A stretch of 64,000 nt of DNA from Stichopus chloronotus (GCA_021234535.1 CM037839.1:10975419-11039418); one strand, 5' to 3'. Positions 13,201 to 23,399 are shown, counted from the stretch's first letter. The notes: generated from the letters alone by a model not told the origin. Translations and numbers: made by a program.

Positions 13201-16200
13201 TGTCTCTTAATATGACCTTCTTCACCACATTCAAAACACTTGATGGGTTTCTGATGTGATTTGTTATGTTGTAAGGCTGTCTCTCCTTTATCTGGCCCAC
13301 TACCACTTGCACTGATTTTAGTTTGGACCCTCTTTTCCTCTTCGCTGAGGAGTGCTTGTGGCACTTGTGTCAATTTCAGTTCGTCTCCTTTTGCAGTGAG
13401 TGCAGTTACCAACGTATTATATGATCTAGGAAGACTGAGGAGAAGCGCCACGATATGTTCATCCTCAGGTACATGTGCTTTGATAGCAGCCAGCTTATCC
13501 GTTATTTCTTTCATGCGACGGAGATGATCTTCGATAGAATCTCCGTCTTTCATCCTCAATGAGAAAAAACTTTGCTTTAGAAATAACTTTTTGGCGAGAG
13601 TATCACGATCAAAACGTTCTTTGAGTTTGTCCCATATTTCCTGTGGCGTTTGGCACTCTGTGATCATATATACAAGATCCGATTTAATTGACACCACCAG
13701 AAGAGCTTTTGTTTTCTTCTGAGCCTTATCAAAAGCAATTTGCTCAGCAGCATTCTCAGCAGGTCTTGTCGCTGATCCATCAACATGACCCCACAGTTCC
13801 TTAGCTTCCAGTATTGCTCTGATTTGATATTTCCAAATTTGCCAGTTACTACTGCCTTCCAATTTATCAATGTTTACTTTGTCCTCCTGCGCCATTCTTG
13901 ATGAATGTTGACAAAAAATTAAACTTGATAAACAACTTGAGCACAGCTTTCAAGGTGTCTGGGCCCATAACCTGTTGTTCAGATTCGAATACAATGATAA
14001 CTAGTACTCGAAAATAGCAGAGTAAGTACAGCTTAGAAGGTAGTAAAGTACGGCGAGTGTCCCAATACACCAAACATGCACAGTATATAGAGACCAGAAT
14101 ACAAGATACGGTATGATACTGAATATAAACTACATGTATTCACAAGCTAAAATCCACAGTATGTCCACTCCTCAAGAGAGCCAAAAACAGATTAAAAACC
14201 AGTCCTCAAAATTGTGAGAAAAATAACTAGATCCTTGCAGCAGTGAAACTTTCAACTGATAAAAGATCAAAAGTTCAAGTCATTAACATACCAATTTTTC
14301 TTATCAGGAGCAATCTCTCTGCCACGGTCCTTCTGAGTTCAAAAGGTTACATTTACTACAGGTTAAAACAATACAGCATGTATACAGAGATAACTATACA
14401 GTAGGGTGACAGTTGAGTGCCTTTTTTCAACAGCTCATACCTTCAACCAAAGTATCTGTAGGGTTATGTGCAATCCTAGAACACCCAAAATCACTGAACC
14501 ACCACTGACAGAGTATCGTTATGACAAACCATCCACATTGTACAAGAGAGTCTATAGGAGGAGAAGTATTTTGCGGAATTTCACGACATGAGCCATAGGG
14601 GTCCACATGGGACCTTGAACCCAAAATTCCTGGACATCCTACGGGTACCGCTAATGGAGTATCATAATGACAAAACATCAACACTGTACAAGAGAACCTA
14701 TAGGTGGAGAAGCATTTTGCAGAATTCAATAAAATAGGCCAAAGGGCGCATATAACACCTTGGGAACACCCCAGGTGGCCCATCACCCAAGGAACATTGT
14801 GTGTAAGTTTCATACTAATCCATGAAAGCATATAGGAGCAGAGGCATTTTGCACAGTTGTGGATAGACGGATAAGCGGATGAACAGATACAGAGATAGAC
14901 AGATAGGCAGATAGAGAGATAGACGGATGGACAGACGGACAGCCAGGCAGGGTGGGATGGGAATGGATCGAATCGGCAGACAGGCAGACAGACAGACTGA
15001 CTTCCCTTTTGGCGTTCCATGCTCATGAGGCGTCTCAAACTGCGGGTCATAGGGTAAGGTCCTAGGATTCACTAGAGTGGAACATGTCTTGACGGGTGTA
15101 TTGATGGTTGTTTTAGACCTTGTTGGGCCGGGTCACCTACATCGTAACACGCAAGGTGTCTCGTACATTTTAATTCACGCACCACGGTTTCCCCGACTCT
15201 GGAAGAGCAGTAATATATTCACACTCGTTCAAAGTACAACATTGGATTTTGCTGCGGAATTAGTAGCAAAAAATGACAATGCCCCTTTCAGTTCAAAGTG
15301 GAACTGACCAAAGTGGGTGGATGCAACGTTAGGATATAAATAAATTTAAAATCATTGAACCCGTCTACTAGACATATGACAAACAACAAAAAAGAATATG
15401 TGCACTTTGTGGGCATTCTTGTGAATAAATACGTCCATGCTAGTTGTACATATTCCAAAAGCACTCAAAGTGCGTGTAACTTATACTTCTTTGTGGAGCA
15501 TACTATTCAGTCAAGGGAGGGTTATCATTTGTGACTGGATGACCATGGTAAAATTTTACTATGCATTACCTAAAGCTTGCATGTGTGGATATTCAGTTGT
15601 GCATAATGAGCTCCCTTCTTCCAAGGGCTATTCGTGTGAATGGCAATCCGGCGGCCGACAGATACAGGAGAATGATTAGAGAAATGATTAGAGAAATTAT
15701 AAAGGAGAGAAGAGCTAGTGAAGCAAAGGGATTAACTGCATGTGACGGGCTTAAATGGCAGAATAGCCGCCGATAGCAAGGGCTATGGTTGCTTCGGACA
15801 TTGGCCCACAAAGCAGAGAAAAACAAATGGTCGGGTCATGGCCATTTTTTCTCCACGTTTATGGAATAAAAATTATATAGAATCATGAAAGAGAGGATTG
15901 CCTGTTCTGGTTTCGTGAGTTGAATTTCAACTTTTAGTCACAAATCATTTCCAAATCATTTCTTGTCTCATGTTCAGTAATTAACGCACAGGATAAGCCC
16001 ATGGCATTGACTGATTCAAATTCTGAACCTCTTAAAATTCTGAAACGCGGCGGTGACCCGCCTTCTGTAACCATTGAGTTGTTTCGTGAAATTCACTAAA
16101 TTTTTGTAAACCTATCAAGTTTCCTTTACATGGTTATGAAAAATTGTCAAACTAAAAGGATTCCAATTTTTCACATACAAAAAAACATTATTAAGTGAGC

Positions 16201-18239
16201 AATTAACGATTCATTTTTTTTTTCTCTTTGAAAATTCGTTACCAGTAACTTTTATAAGTCTAGTACTTAGGGCTATTCACATGCAAACAGTCAGTACAAG
16301 TAAGGGTCAAAAATAGTTCACACAGTTTTCATAACCATTGGATGTGAATCTTGAATAATTGTGCTACTAAGCAGTGGTGGCATCAAGGGGGGAGCATGGG
16401 GCATTATTCCCCCAATTCAGGACATTTGCCCCCCCCCCCTCCCCTAGTTGTCCTACTCCCTACAACTCAAAATAGGCATAGCCACATGCACAGATTACGT
16501 AAATCCTAATGTAACCAGCATGTGTCTTTTATGAGTGTTCCTCTTTTCTTATCCTTTTTGGTGTATTTGTTATAAAATTTGCCGTTTGTTTCACACTCCT
16601 CAGTATATATACTACAGTTTATTACTGTAGAACCCCTTTTCTTCCTGTTATAGTTTCTCTGCCTCTGTATATTCACCATATCAAATTTTTACTTTCTAAT
16701 TTTTTCTATGCATAATTGTGACCAATTGCATCTATTTTACCTGTTTGAATATGTGATGGCACATAATACTTGTATTGCACCTTTCATAACCTTTTAGAGA
16801 CCTTTCTTCCTAAATACACCAATTGTTTTCATAACTGTTTTCATAACTGTTTTCCCCTTCTGCCTTAAAAAGAGCAATGTAGCCTACAGTCAAACATTCG
16901 TTTATATAAGTGATGTTCGTTAGGACTTTGAAGATAAAAACTGAACTAAACTGATAATACTTCAGATGGTATTTATTTCTCTGGAAACATAAGAAATGTA
17001 CTGTAAAGGATTGGCACAAAATAAACTACTGTTTAATGCAGGTACTTCTGTAGCTTTTATTGTACTTTTAACCTACATTGCCACTGCAAATGTTTGTGTC
17101 GAGTACTGTGTTAGCACCCACTTGAAATTACTATGAAAATATCATACTACTATATGACAGTGCCCGATAAGTCTACAGACGGATGTTGTCAGTGATATAC
17201 AGTACATTACATACATGTAGTTGGAAACCATTGCAGATAAGTTTCATTCGACTAGTTGGAAAGGCTTTCATTTTTTTTTCCTTCTCAAGATTTAATACGT
17301 TGCCATTCCTGTGCATTTCTATTTTACATATGCCATAAACAGATTTGAAAGTATAAGCATTACGTAAAGGTTGACTTGCTCATGCTGTAGTTCTGAGCTA
17401 TTTGAATAACTTTACAACATGAGAATTACTAAGTGTACCTGGTTTTGCCAAAAATTGTCCTCTATGTAAAAGTGTTACAGACTAGATGTAGGCTGAAGTA
17501 TATTCAATGTAAATATTTCATTCAACTTTCTGTTTTAAGACGTGTAAACATTTTCAATTCTACTGTCATTTGCTTTTAGTCTCCCTTTACAAGTTTTCAT
17601 GTCGTCAACGGAGAGGAAATAGTCTAATACATTCAAATATTTAGAATCGTTGCAGTGAATGATGTGATTTGAGCCAACCTATACCTATTTTGAAACTGTA
17701 TTTGTTTCCCACAGATATGCTAAAATCTCAGGGTTTCCGGGGGCTTCCCCGAACATTCACAGGCCAGTGCAGCTCCCTGCACAGGACATGTAGCGAACGA
17801 TGAAAGCAGTCTAGCAGACCGACGGATTAAAAAAAAAGTCACGATCATCCGTTTCTTATCCACAGGGGCCGATCAGAGACAGATTTTGACAAACCTAAGT
17901 CGCTAGCAAGAAACGGTGGTGGCCTACTCACCTGTCACATATTGTCTCGCAATTTTTGATCACGTCGTACGCAACAGGAAAACGTGAAAGCAGTTCCGTC
18001 TGTTCATCGTCGACCTCAAAAGCGCTTTCCCTGCTTCTGTTACACAAAATCGCAGATGAGTCTCGATGTGACTGGTTCCTTGCTCTCTCGATTGGATCAC
18101 AGCACCTACATACATTTGTGTTCACTGTTTCCTTTATGCGGCGAATACACCGAGGATCTGAACTGATACCCCACAACGTAGCAGTTATTGTCAGCGATAA
18201 CAGCACCATCAATGCCAAAAATATTCGGTAATTATTCAT
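4037..18239 (-). CDS. Alpha-2,8-sialyltransferase-like gene (ST8Sia type), 3 coding exons
   Basis: Predicted CDS joins 18239-17932, 5890-5267 and 4295-4037 on the minus strand: 308+624+259 = 1191 nt, 396 aa plus stop. Both junctions have GT-AG borders and the same phase (AG|G, Arg). The product looks like a type II Golgi membrane glycosyltransferase that adds sialic acid to sialylated glycans. Visible parts: a 5-residue cytosolic tail, signal anchor at about 6-25, a stem with sequons N55 and N67, L-sialylmotif at about 181-230 (RCAIVGNGG...CGREIDGYDF), S-motif at about 318-341, motif III HYYE at 356-359, and VS motif HxxxxE at 370-375. C182 and C333 are the likely L-S disulfide pair. Length fits the family. 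Subfamily (ST8Sia1/5/6 or an invertebrate branch) is not settled. Intron 1 is 12 kb and holds a Copia element in the same orientation. Confidence 0.88.
4855..5125. mobile_element. Candidate 271-bp MITE with CAGTGGCGG ends
   Basis: Left end CAGTGGCGGGATGG; right end is the inverse of CAGTGGCGGTCTGG. Inside lies a GC-rich 'agcggagcg...ggcgcgcggagcg' block shared with 19888-20362 and 21910-22020. No clear target duplication, so borders are tentative. Confidence 0.5.
5267..5890 (-). CDS. Sialyltransferase exon 2: L-sialylmotif
   Basis: The acceptor is a T-rich tract ending TTTTTAG|G at 5891/5890; the donor is CTAG|GTAAGT at 5267/5266. Encodes residues 103-310 plus two bases of codon 311. The L-motif, which binds the CMP-Neu5Ac donor in this family, starts RCAIVGNGGIL and continues CGREIDGYDFVLRSNLA, then DVGTKTH. 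Most family members have RCN where this has RSN, a small deviation. The N-terminal half of the exon is stem-like and poorly conserved. Confidence 0.9.
6283..6313. repeat. MITE terminus with poly-C
   Basis: A C-run followed by CAGCCACGCCGCCACTG, the inverse of the CAGTGGCGG-type terminus seen at 5125. The partner end was not found. An orphan end of the same family. Confidence 0.4.
6660..7300 (-). repeat. AGGTCA tandem array, copy A
   Basis: Four to five degenerate units of roughly 145-175 bp. On the minus strand each carries AGGTCAAAGGTCA or a near match, with a further AGGTCA nearby. A perfect copy lies at 7010-7022; variants at 6717-6728 and 7185-7197. Same family as 38441-39771 in the opposite orientation. 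Confidence 0.75.
9489..9790 (+). repeat. Dispersed repeat, copy 1
   Basis: About 300 bp closely similar to the reverse complement of 33717-34020, from 'aatctgtgaaaaaaattta' to 'aaatgaaagacatgagcac'. Includes GGGTCAAAGGTCA at 9636-9648. No coding capacity. Probably a non-autonomous element. Confidence 0.8.
9914..9956 (-). repeat. Copia 3' LTR stub
   Basis: Matches the first 43 bp of the 5' LTR at 42/43. The match stops abruptly leftwards at 9914, so about 417 bp of LTR are missing. The adjoining GAGTGAGTGGGAG (9957-9969 minus) is the likely polypurine tract. Confidence 0.8.
10084..11445 (-). pseudogene. Copia reverse transcriptase and RNase H
   Basis: 453 codons. The RT has MDVVTAFLNG, LYGLKQSPRCW and the catalytic YVDD at 174-177. 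RNase H acidic residues lie at D337 (YSDADW), E378 (SEAEY) and D414 (HEDNQ). A TAG at 10086-10084 cuts it short. The same frame continues to a TAA at 9993-9991 with the expected DIFTK-type end. Confidence 0.93.
11449..12585 (-). pseudogene. Copia integrase
   Basis: 378 codons. Cys29/Cys32 belong to the HHCC zinc finger. The catalytic triad D60, D122 (TDNGGE) and E158 (NGVGER) has the retroviral D-D-35-E spacing. A long acidic, variable C-terminal tail follows. Ends at a TAG (11451-11449) in frame with the RT segment, at a position that is usually Glu. Confidence 0.92.
12604..12828 (-). pseudogene. Copia protease end / pre-integrase segment
   Basis: Frame containing LYVPKLTANLFSV, the conserved Copia linker between protease and integrase. 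It ends at a TGA (12606-12604) where relatives have Trp in the GAG-pre-integrase LWH motif. Same frame as the integrase segment. Confidence 0.82.
12912..13895 (-). pseudogene. Copia gag and start of protease
   Basis: 327-codon frame from ATG 13895. Residues 1-200 are a UBN2-type Copia gag. A CX2CX4HX4C zinc knuckle lies at 220-233, and the protease DSGA motif has its Asp at about 294. The frame runs into a stop at 12914-12912 just after the protease GD motif. The protein continues in another frame, so a 1-bp deletion probably lies near 12915-12935. Confidence 0.9.
13959..13972 (-). promoter_or_regulatory. Copia primer-binding site (half-tRNA type)
   Basis: GGTTATGGGCCCAG lies directly after the LTR. 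It is complementary to the anticodon region of initiator tRNA-Met, not to its 3' CCA end. Drosophila copia is known to prime from a 5' tRNA-iMet fragment cut in the anticodon loop and has this same motif. Confidence 0.82.
13973..14432 (-). repeat. Copia 5' LTR
   Basis: About 460 bp. In element orientation it begins TGTTGA and ends ACAACA, the usual TG...CA borders, and is followed directly by the primer-binding site. The first 43 bp recur at 9956-9914 with one mismatch. Confidence 0.88.
14500..14998. repeat. Three ~145-bp tandem units plus GACA/GATA tail
   Basis: Units start near 14517, 14662 and 14808, each with '...tataggnggagaagnattttgc'. The last runs into a GATA/GACA/GACG microsatellite (about 14864-14998). 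It starts next to the Copia 5' LTR, so Copia may have inserted at the edge of this array. Confidence 0.7.
17932..18239 (-). CDS. Sialyltransferase exon 1: tail, signal anchor, stem
   Basis: Starts at ATG 18239-18237 with A at -3. Encodes residues 1-102 plus two bases of codon 103. Residues 6-25 (IFLALMVLLSLTITATLWGI) form a hydrophobic signal anchor behind MNNYR, as in type II Golgi enzymes. The stem has a CRCC cluster and two N-x-S sequons. The donor on the minus strand is CAG|GTGAGT at 17932/17931, phase 2. That phase is the one the L-motif exon at 5890 needs, which is the main reason for joining two exons 12 kb apart. No intervening exon was seen, but a small one cannot be excluded. Confidence 0.8.
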
Positions 18240-18797
18240 TTTGTCGTTCGTCAGCGATTTTCAGGTTCCACCTCCATATCGCCCTTGATAGTAAAAATGC
18301 ACTGGCCATGGCGTGTGGTATCTAAGCCAGAAGGCTTCAGAACTGTTTGTTGCTCGCCCTGTTTCTTCACGAGCTACTCGCCGCTCATAGCTTCCTGGTT
18401 GCTAATGCATGATAACCTCGTCACAGTTGCTTTTAACAAAAGAGAGGTTCACACCTCTCCACAGCGCAGGAGGGGATTGCCTGAAGAAGTTATTACTGGA
18501 AATGTAATATAAATGATGTTTTACTAATAGTTAGTGCACACTCTTGGTAAGAACTGGCTTTTGCTCCCTGCTCTAATGGTCGAGATTTTTATTCGGATAA
18601 TAAATGAAAACGACTGTTTAAGTAGACAAACTGCCACACACTGAGTCCTTTCCTTTGGATTTTCTAGTATTGCATCTGTCTGGATACACACATGCTCTAT
18701 AGCTAGCCGTGGCAATAGTAGGTTCATCATATATTATAACATTGTTGTGAATTGGTGTTCGGTGACCTGCATGCCACACGCCGTGCTCGTAGACGGG

Positions 18798-18817
18798 AGC
18801 TGCTGAGAGTAGCAGCT
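18798..18817. repeat. Short inverted repeat
   Basis: AGCTGCT and AGCAGCT are perfect inverse copies around a 6-base loop, in a locally GC-rich stretch about 560 bp upstream of the sialyltransferase start. Function unknown. Confidence 0.5.
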
Positions 18818-19195
18818 GCCTGCTCGTAGTAAATGGTGACTGTACCGTGACCTGTATCCTATGTGTGAGTCACGAGGTACGCGGACAGCCACCTTGATTT
18901 AATAGTTGTGAAAGTGAGACTGATGTGATTTCTAGATCTTTTTATTACAGGGAAACCTCCTTGGTTGCCGATTCTCGTTAGGCTTTATTATGTGCTTGTA
19001 TTTGTTTAACACAGTAAATGAAACTGATTTCTTGACCTGCGAACATTCTCCGGAGTGACGCTAAGGTTTTAAATAATTCTCTGTCGTAATCTACTCCAGA
19101 AACATTGGTTGGTGCAACATCATTACAGCAAGCGGTGTGACAGTAGGTAACTTTAGCCAGGCCGTCAATTACGTCCGAAGGACCAAACAAGTGTA

Positions 19196-19425
19196 CTACC
19201 TCTAATTAGGGAGGTACTGCTACTGATTAGGAAGGTACTGCTTGTGATTACGGAGGTACTACTTCTAAAAAGGGAGGTACTGCAACTGATTAGGGAGGTA
19301 CTACTAGTGATTAGGATCAGGTACTGCTACTGAGAAGGTACTACAAGTGACTGGGGAGGTAGGCTACTAATACCGAAAAGGGAACTACAACTGACGAGGG
19401 AGGTATTATATTAAACTAATACAAC
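19196..19425. repeat. 24-bp tandem repeat
   Basis: About nine degenerate units of 'ttagggaggtactgctactg' type, decaying to the right. No reading frame. Confidence 0.8.
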
Positions 19426-19887
19426 CGATTAGAAAACTATAAGACCTAACCAGGGACCTACCTCCGTCTGTGTAAATAGGGAGCGAGCATTGAGAGATGG
19501 CGCTATATGGACAATCTTTTGTGTGAATTATGAGGGAAGAAAGCCCGATGGCAAAACGTCGTTTCAATTCAGTCTTCTGAAGCATTCGAAGTTTTGTGTA
19601 CATTATTTATTATCATTTAACAACCTACAAGGGGCTCACTGAATTTATCACAAAATTCGTGACTTTTTGTCACACCTTTTGAGTAGTGCTCATATGGTGA
19701 TAGTAAATCAGAAGTAAAACTTAGAGATTATGAACATCTGATTGACGCACAACTGAAGAAACAATGATAGGATAATTTATGCAAATCACTTACTGCAACT
19801 CTAGCTATGACCAGACACTTTTCACTACATAACTTATTAAAAACACATTGGCAACCGATGTCATCTACATTTTCAGTGGGTGTGGGA

Positions 19888-20362
19888 CAGTGGCGTACCC
19901 AGGAATTTGTGGAGGGGGAGGCCGTAGCCTCTGCCGGAATTACTGCAATAGAAAGATTCGAGCGTAGAGGCACGATCGGTTGGTGTGGGGCGTACAAGAA
20001 AGTTTTTGCTAGGGGGTCGGGGGGGGGGCATGCTTTCCCCGGAAAATTGTGAAATCTGCAGATTCCTGCAATCTGGAGCATTTAAGAAGACCTTAAAAGA
20101 CCTTCCAAGGGGAGGGGGTGCAAACTTGTGAAGACTATCTAAGCGGAGCGCCAACATCGGTTGGCGCGGAGCGTACAAGAAAATTTGGGGTTTTACAAAC
20201 CCCACAGATGGCCGGAAATAGCCCTTCCCAAGTTTTTTCAGCTGCATGAACCCAGCCTTATTTCTGATATTTTCAGCAAGATATGCAGTATTTAAAAAAA
20301 AATGGGGAATGTGAGGGGGGCCATGGCCCAATGCCCCCCCCCCCCCGTGTACGCTAGTGCTG
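19888..20362. mobile_element. 475-bp MITE, CAGTGGCGTAC ends
   Basis: Left end CAGTGGCGTACCCAGG; right end is the inverse of CAGCACTAGCGTACACGG. Both sides are flanked by TGGGA (19883-19887 and 20363-20367). It holds two internal copies of a block ending 'gcgtacaagaaa', at about 19955 and 20132. Non-coding. Terminal CAG suggests hAT, though only 5 bp of the flank match. Confidence 0.65.
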
Positions 20363-21104
20363 TGGGAATATACTTGACTAGCTAGTGGGATGATTGAAAG
20401 TATTGGTGGGTTTCGGTCAAGTACAGTCAAGCATGTCACAAAATAAACGATACCAACTGAACGAGCCTCTTGTGACCCATGTCCGTGTGGGAGGTTTTGC
20501 AAAGCTAACACAGTGACATGGGCCTACGATAAGTTAACAGTTTTGTCGGTACTCGAATTTTAAGTAGGAAGAATGAACTGCTCAATGCTCATGTGCATAA
20601 TAACTGGAATTCTACAAAGATGAAGGAGCATCTTTTTAAAACCGTTGTATATGGCGCCAAAGCAGAAACGTATATAAGCTAGAAGTATACGAAGTATGTG
20701 AAAATATCTGGTCAGAGGCGACTTTTTTCTTGACAGGCCATTAATACCAGTACGTCTGTTCGGCTTTACTACGTCTTGCTTACACTGCATAGGTCTAATA
20801 TATGCCGAACAAGTGTTGATATCGAAACACCGCGCAGCTCTGGCATCAATTGTGTTAGCTACGAGCAAGCTCCCGGCACAGTCATTTCATCTTCACGAAA
20901 GCTGTACTGCGCTTTGTTGAATTTACGGAGTAGTAACTATTTCATACAGCCTCTCAACTGTTACAGGGACAGACGTACGCAGGGCCGTAGCTGTCTTACC
21001 TTTAGGGGGTGTAAAGCTTCCAACTGAGTGCCGGGAATACGGCATCAGGAGGGGATCCAGAATTTTATAAAGGATTGGGGCAGCTATCACGATCTGCGGA
21101 GGTC

Positions 21105-21418
21105 GAATATATAGGATATATATATATAGGATATATTTATATATAGGATATATATATAGGATATATATATAGGATATATATATAGGATATATATATAGGA
21201 TATATATATAGGATATATATATATAGGATATATATATAGGATATATATATAGGATATATATATAGGATATATATATATAGAATATATATGTAGGATATAT
21301 ATATAGGATATACATATAGGATATGTAGGATATATAGGATATGTAGGATATATAGGATACATAGGATACATAGGATATATAGGATATATAGGATATATAG
21401 GATATATATGATATATAT

Positions 21419-21456
<38 letters not shown>
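21105..21456. repeat. GGATATATA-type tandem array ending in (AT)n
   Basis: About 350 bp. Units are 12-16 bp (ggatatatatata) on the left, 9 bp (ggatatata/ggatacata) near 21320-21420, then pure AT. It gives long Tyr-Ile-rich false reading frames on the minus strand. Confidence 0.92.
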
Positions 21457-21461
<5 letters not shown>

Positions 21462-21909
21462 GAAGCACAATTAAGTTTACAGGAAAAAGTGTATATTTTC
21501 GGACACCCCTGTGTCCTTCTTCAGGCAGCTGACACACAGACATACATAGACATACACTACACAGACTCAGAGAGTTTCTGTTTCTTCGCATGGTTGAGCA
21601 ACTCTCCTTTGTTAGCTAGCTTGGCAAGTTTCAACTGAAGGTTAGAAAGCACGGTGGGTTTCCTGGGCACAAACTAATGCAGGGGCTCCCTTCCACTTAA
21701 TTCTTCTACAAGGCTATAGCGGTCCAAGTCACAAAAGGAGGGAAAAGGTTGTGGTCACTTTTATTCCCCCCCCCCCCCCACTCTAAGTAATCTCCATAGA
21801 TTTACTTCTTATGTAAGTGTAAACAGTGCATGCCTGATGATCCGACTCGGAAGGAGGGCCTTAACGGCGAGAGAGGCAAGCCCAGTGAAATTAAAATAAT
21901 AGTGCGGGG

Positions 21910-22020
21910 ACTGAGTGTTGTCGGGATCTAAGCGGAACGTAGCCTGCAAAAAAGTTTGGGCGTCACAAACCATCAGATGGCCAAAAATGGCACTTTTCGG
22001 TTGTTCTAACTTCATGAAGC
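21910..22020. repeat. Partial copy of the 19888 MITE core
   Basis: 'atctaagcgga' followed by 'cacaaaccatcagatggcc' resembles 20130-20260. No termini seen. Confidence 0.6.
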
Positions 22021-22364
22021 TTCATGAAAACTTCAGCTTTCCATCTTTATTTGTCAATTTTATTCGGTGCACTTGAGTTAAGTGTGCATACAACAAAGAA
22101 AACAAATTGAACAATATAGAGCGATGAACATAAAAAAGGAAAAATTAAAGTAATTGAATTTCCTTAGCACCCAAGAACACACCTCCACAAACAGAAAAAG
22201 CTTTCTTGAAATGTAAGTAATTGACTTTGCTTTCTAATCTGTTTACATTGCTAGAAAATATCCATATTTTCCGAATGAAAAGCAAATCTAAACTTAAGAT
22301 AGAAACTATTTACGTTAGGGTAAATCAATGCAAAAATGTTCTTGTAATACATTGTTATTACGAA

Positions 22365-22395
22365 CGTTTTCAAAGAATCACTTCTTCTTCATCAG
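22365..22395 (-). ncRNA. Hammerhead-like core beside the Penelope relic
   Basis: On the minus strand CTGATGA (22395-22389) is followed by a possible AAGAA/TTCTT stem and then GAAA (22371-22368 region). Penelope-like elements are known to carry small hammerhead ribozymes in their terminal repeats. Stems I and III are not convincing and an extra T sits before GAAA, so this is only a candidate. Confidence 0.3.
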
Positions 22396-22428
22396 GTGCA
22401 GAAATAGATACAAAGTTTGAAAATTTTC

Positions 22429-22740
22429 TTAGTCCATAGATCGACAGGTGCAATATATACAAACAAATATATCAAAATACAGGAAACGTATTAATTTTAC
22501 TTTCATTTCAAAATCTGAGTTGCCAGTCGCCAGTATGGAAAAGTTACTATTGTCAGCGAACCTGCATTCTTTACAGTTGAGTGTTTGGTCGTGGATGGCT
22601 GATTTGGCAGATAGATGTTCTCTAACCCTGGTATACAAATGTCGTTTGGTCTTACCAATGTAAGATTTATTCCTATCATATAAACTTTTAAAAATATAAA
22701 TGACATTTGTCTTCAAGCCTACTGGGGTGGGATCTTTCAA
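22429..22740 (-). pseudogene. Penelope-like element GIY-YIG endonuclease fragment
   Basis: A 103-codon frame with YIFKSLYDRNKSYIGKTKRH, then LYTRVREHL, SAIHDQTLNCKEC and FSILATGNSDFEMKVK. These mark the GIY-YIG domain found at the C-terminus of Penelope-like retroelements. The frame is then corrupted, and no reverse transcriptase was seen upstream (to the right). The element tail appears to continue to about 22300. A truncated relic. Confidence 0.75.
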
Positions 22741-23399
22741 TGAGAAACAACATAATAAGGTTCTAAATGCAATAAGGCGTTTTTTACCACTTTACCAATA
22801 CATGCATGAAATTATCAAACCTTAAAAAACAAACTTTGGCAAAGTAAAGCACGAGCATGCTCCAACACAGATAGAACACAAGTCAACAGCTGACATGATA
22901 ACACAAGATAATGGAAATAAATTCAAGTAACAGACTAGTACAAATTAATTTCTTACATTAACTTCCTTACATTACTTTCATCCCCAAAAGAAAATTCCTC
23001 ATTTCCTTTTTAAATAATCCCTTTATCAAACCGAAATGTAGAATATTACACATTTGCAAAATATGGAAATCACTACAAAAATATGAGTCAACTATCAATT
23101 GTTACAGAATAATTTCCTTCGTTCATTCAATATCATTGCAATAATTATACAATTTAAGGGTTAAGATTTCTATAACTTTATTTTAATCTCAAGTAGACAG
23201 TATAATACAGCATACATGGAGTATACACAGAATTGAAGGAGATTGAGGAATGACAACATTGCATTTCATGCTGTACAAATTTAATACAATATTATCAGTT
23301 ATAAATGTAGGCAGTTTTTCTCGTAGTTGGAATACAACAGGCGAGTCGCTGGAATTGTGTACCTCCTTTACTACGATAAAGGGACCTTCCCATTTAGAT

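Larger units (their letters stand above)
9914..14432 (-). mobile_element. Ty1/Copia LTR retrotransposon, degenerate, in sialyltransferase intron 1
   Basis: Reads right to left: 5' LTR 14432-13973, primer site 13972-13959, gag/protease, integrase, reverse transcriptase, RNase H, then a 43-bp stub of the 3' LTR (9956-9914). The order protease-integrase-RT is diagnostic of Copia. The body is close to intact but disabled by one frameshift and three nonsense codons. With the 3' LTR truncated, no target-site duplication can be read. It is transcribed in the same direction as the host gene. Nearly full coding length suggests a fairly young insertion. Confidence 0.95.
5891..17931 (-). other. Sialyltransferase intron 1, unlabelled parts
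   Basis: Outside the listed repeats I see no exon. It has simple T-rich repeats (7788-7827, CTTTGTTTTTT units), a poly-C tract near 16430 preceded by a CAGTGGTGGC end-like sequence at 16374, and otherwise unique AT-rich DNA. Confidence 0.6.

Noticed and set aside
10633..13527. Plus-strand open frames within the Copia element
   Set aside because: Antisense shadows of the integrase, RT and gag frames.
13959..13972. tRNA-iMet gene fragment
   Set aside because: The tRNA-like sequence is the Copia primer site directly after the LTR; no other tRNA arms are present.
14427..15050. 207-codon minus-strand frame with Cys/Leu/Ser-rich repeats
   Set aside because: Produced by the ~145-bp tandem units and the GACA/GATA simple repeat; no protein family resemblance.
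19873..20511. 212-codon minus-strand frame
   Set aside because: Lies across the 475-bp MITE and reflects its internal duplication, not a gene.
20923..21591. 222-codon minus-strand frame rich in Tyr-Ile-Ser
   Set aside because: It is the translation of the GGATATATA/AT microsatellite and has no domain or splice context.
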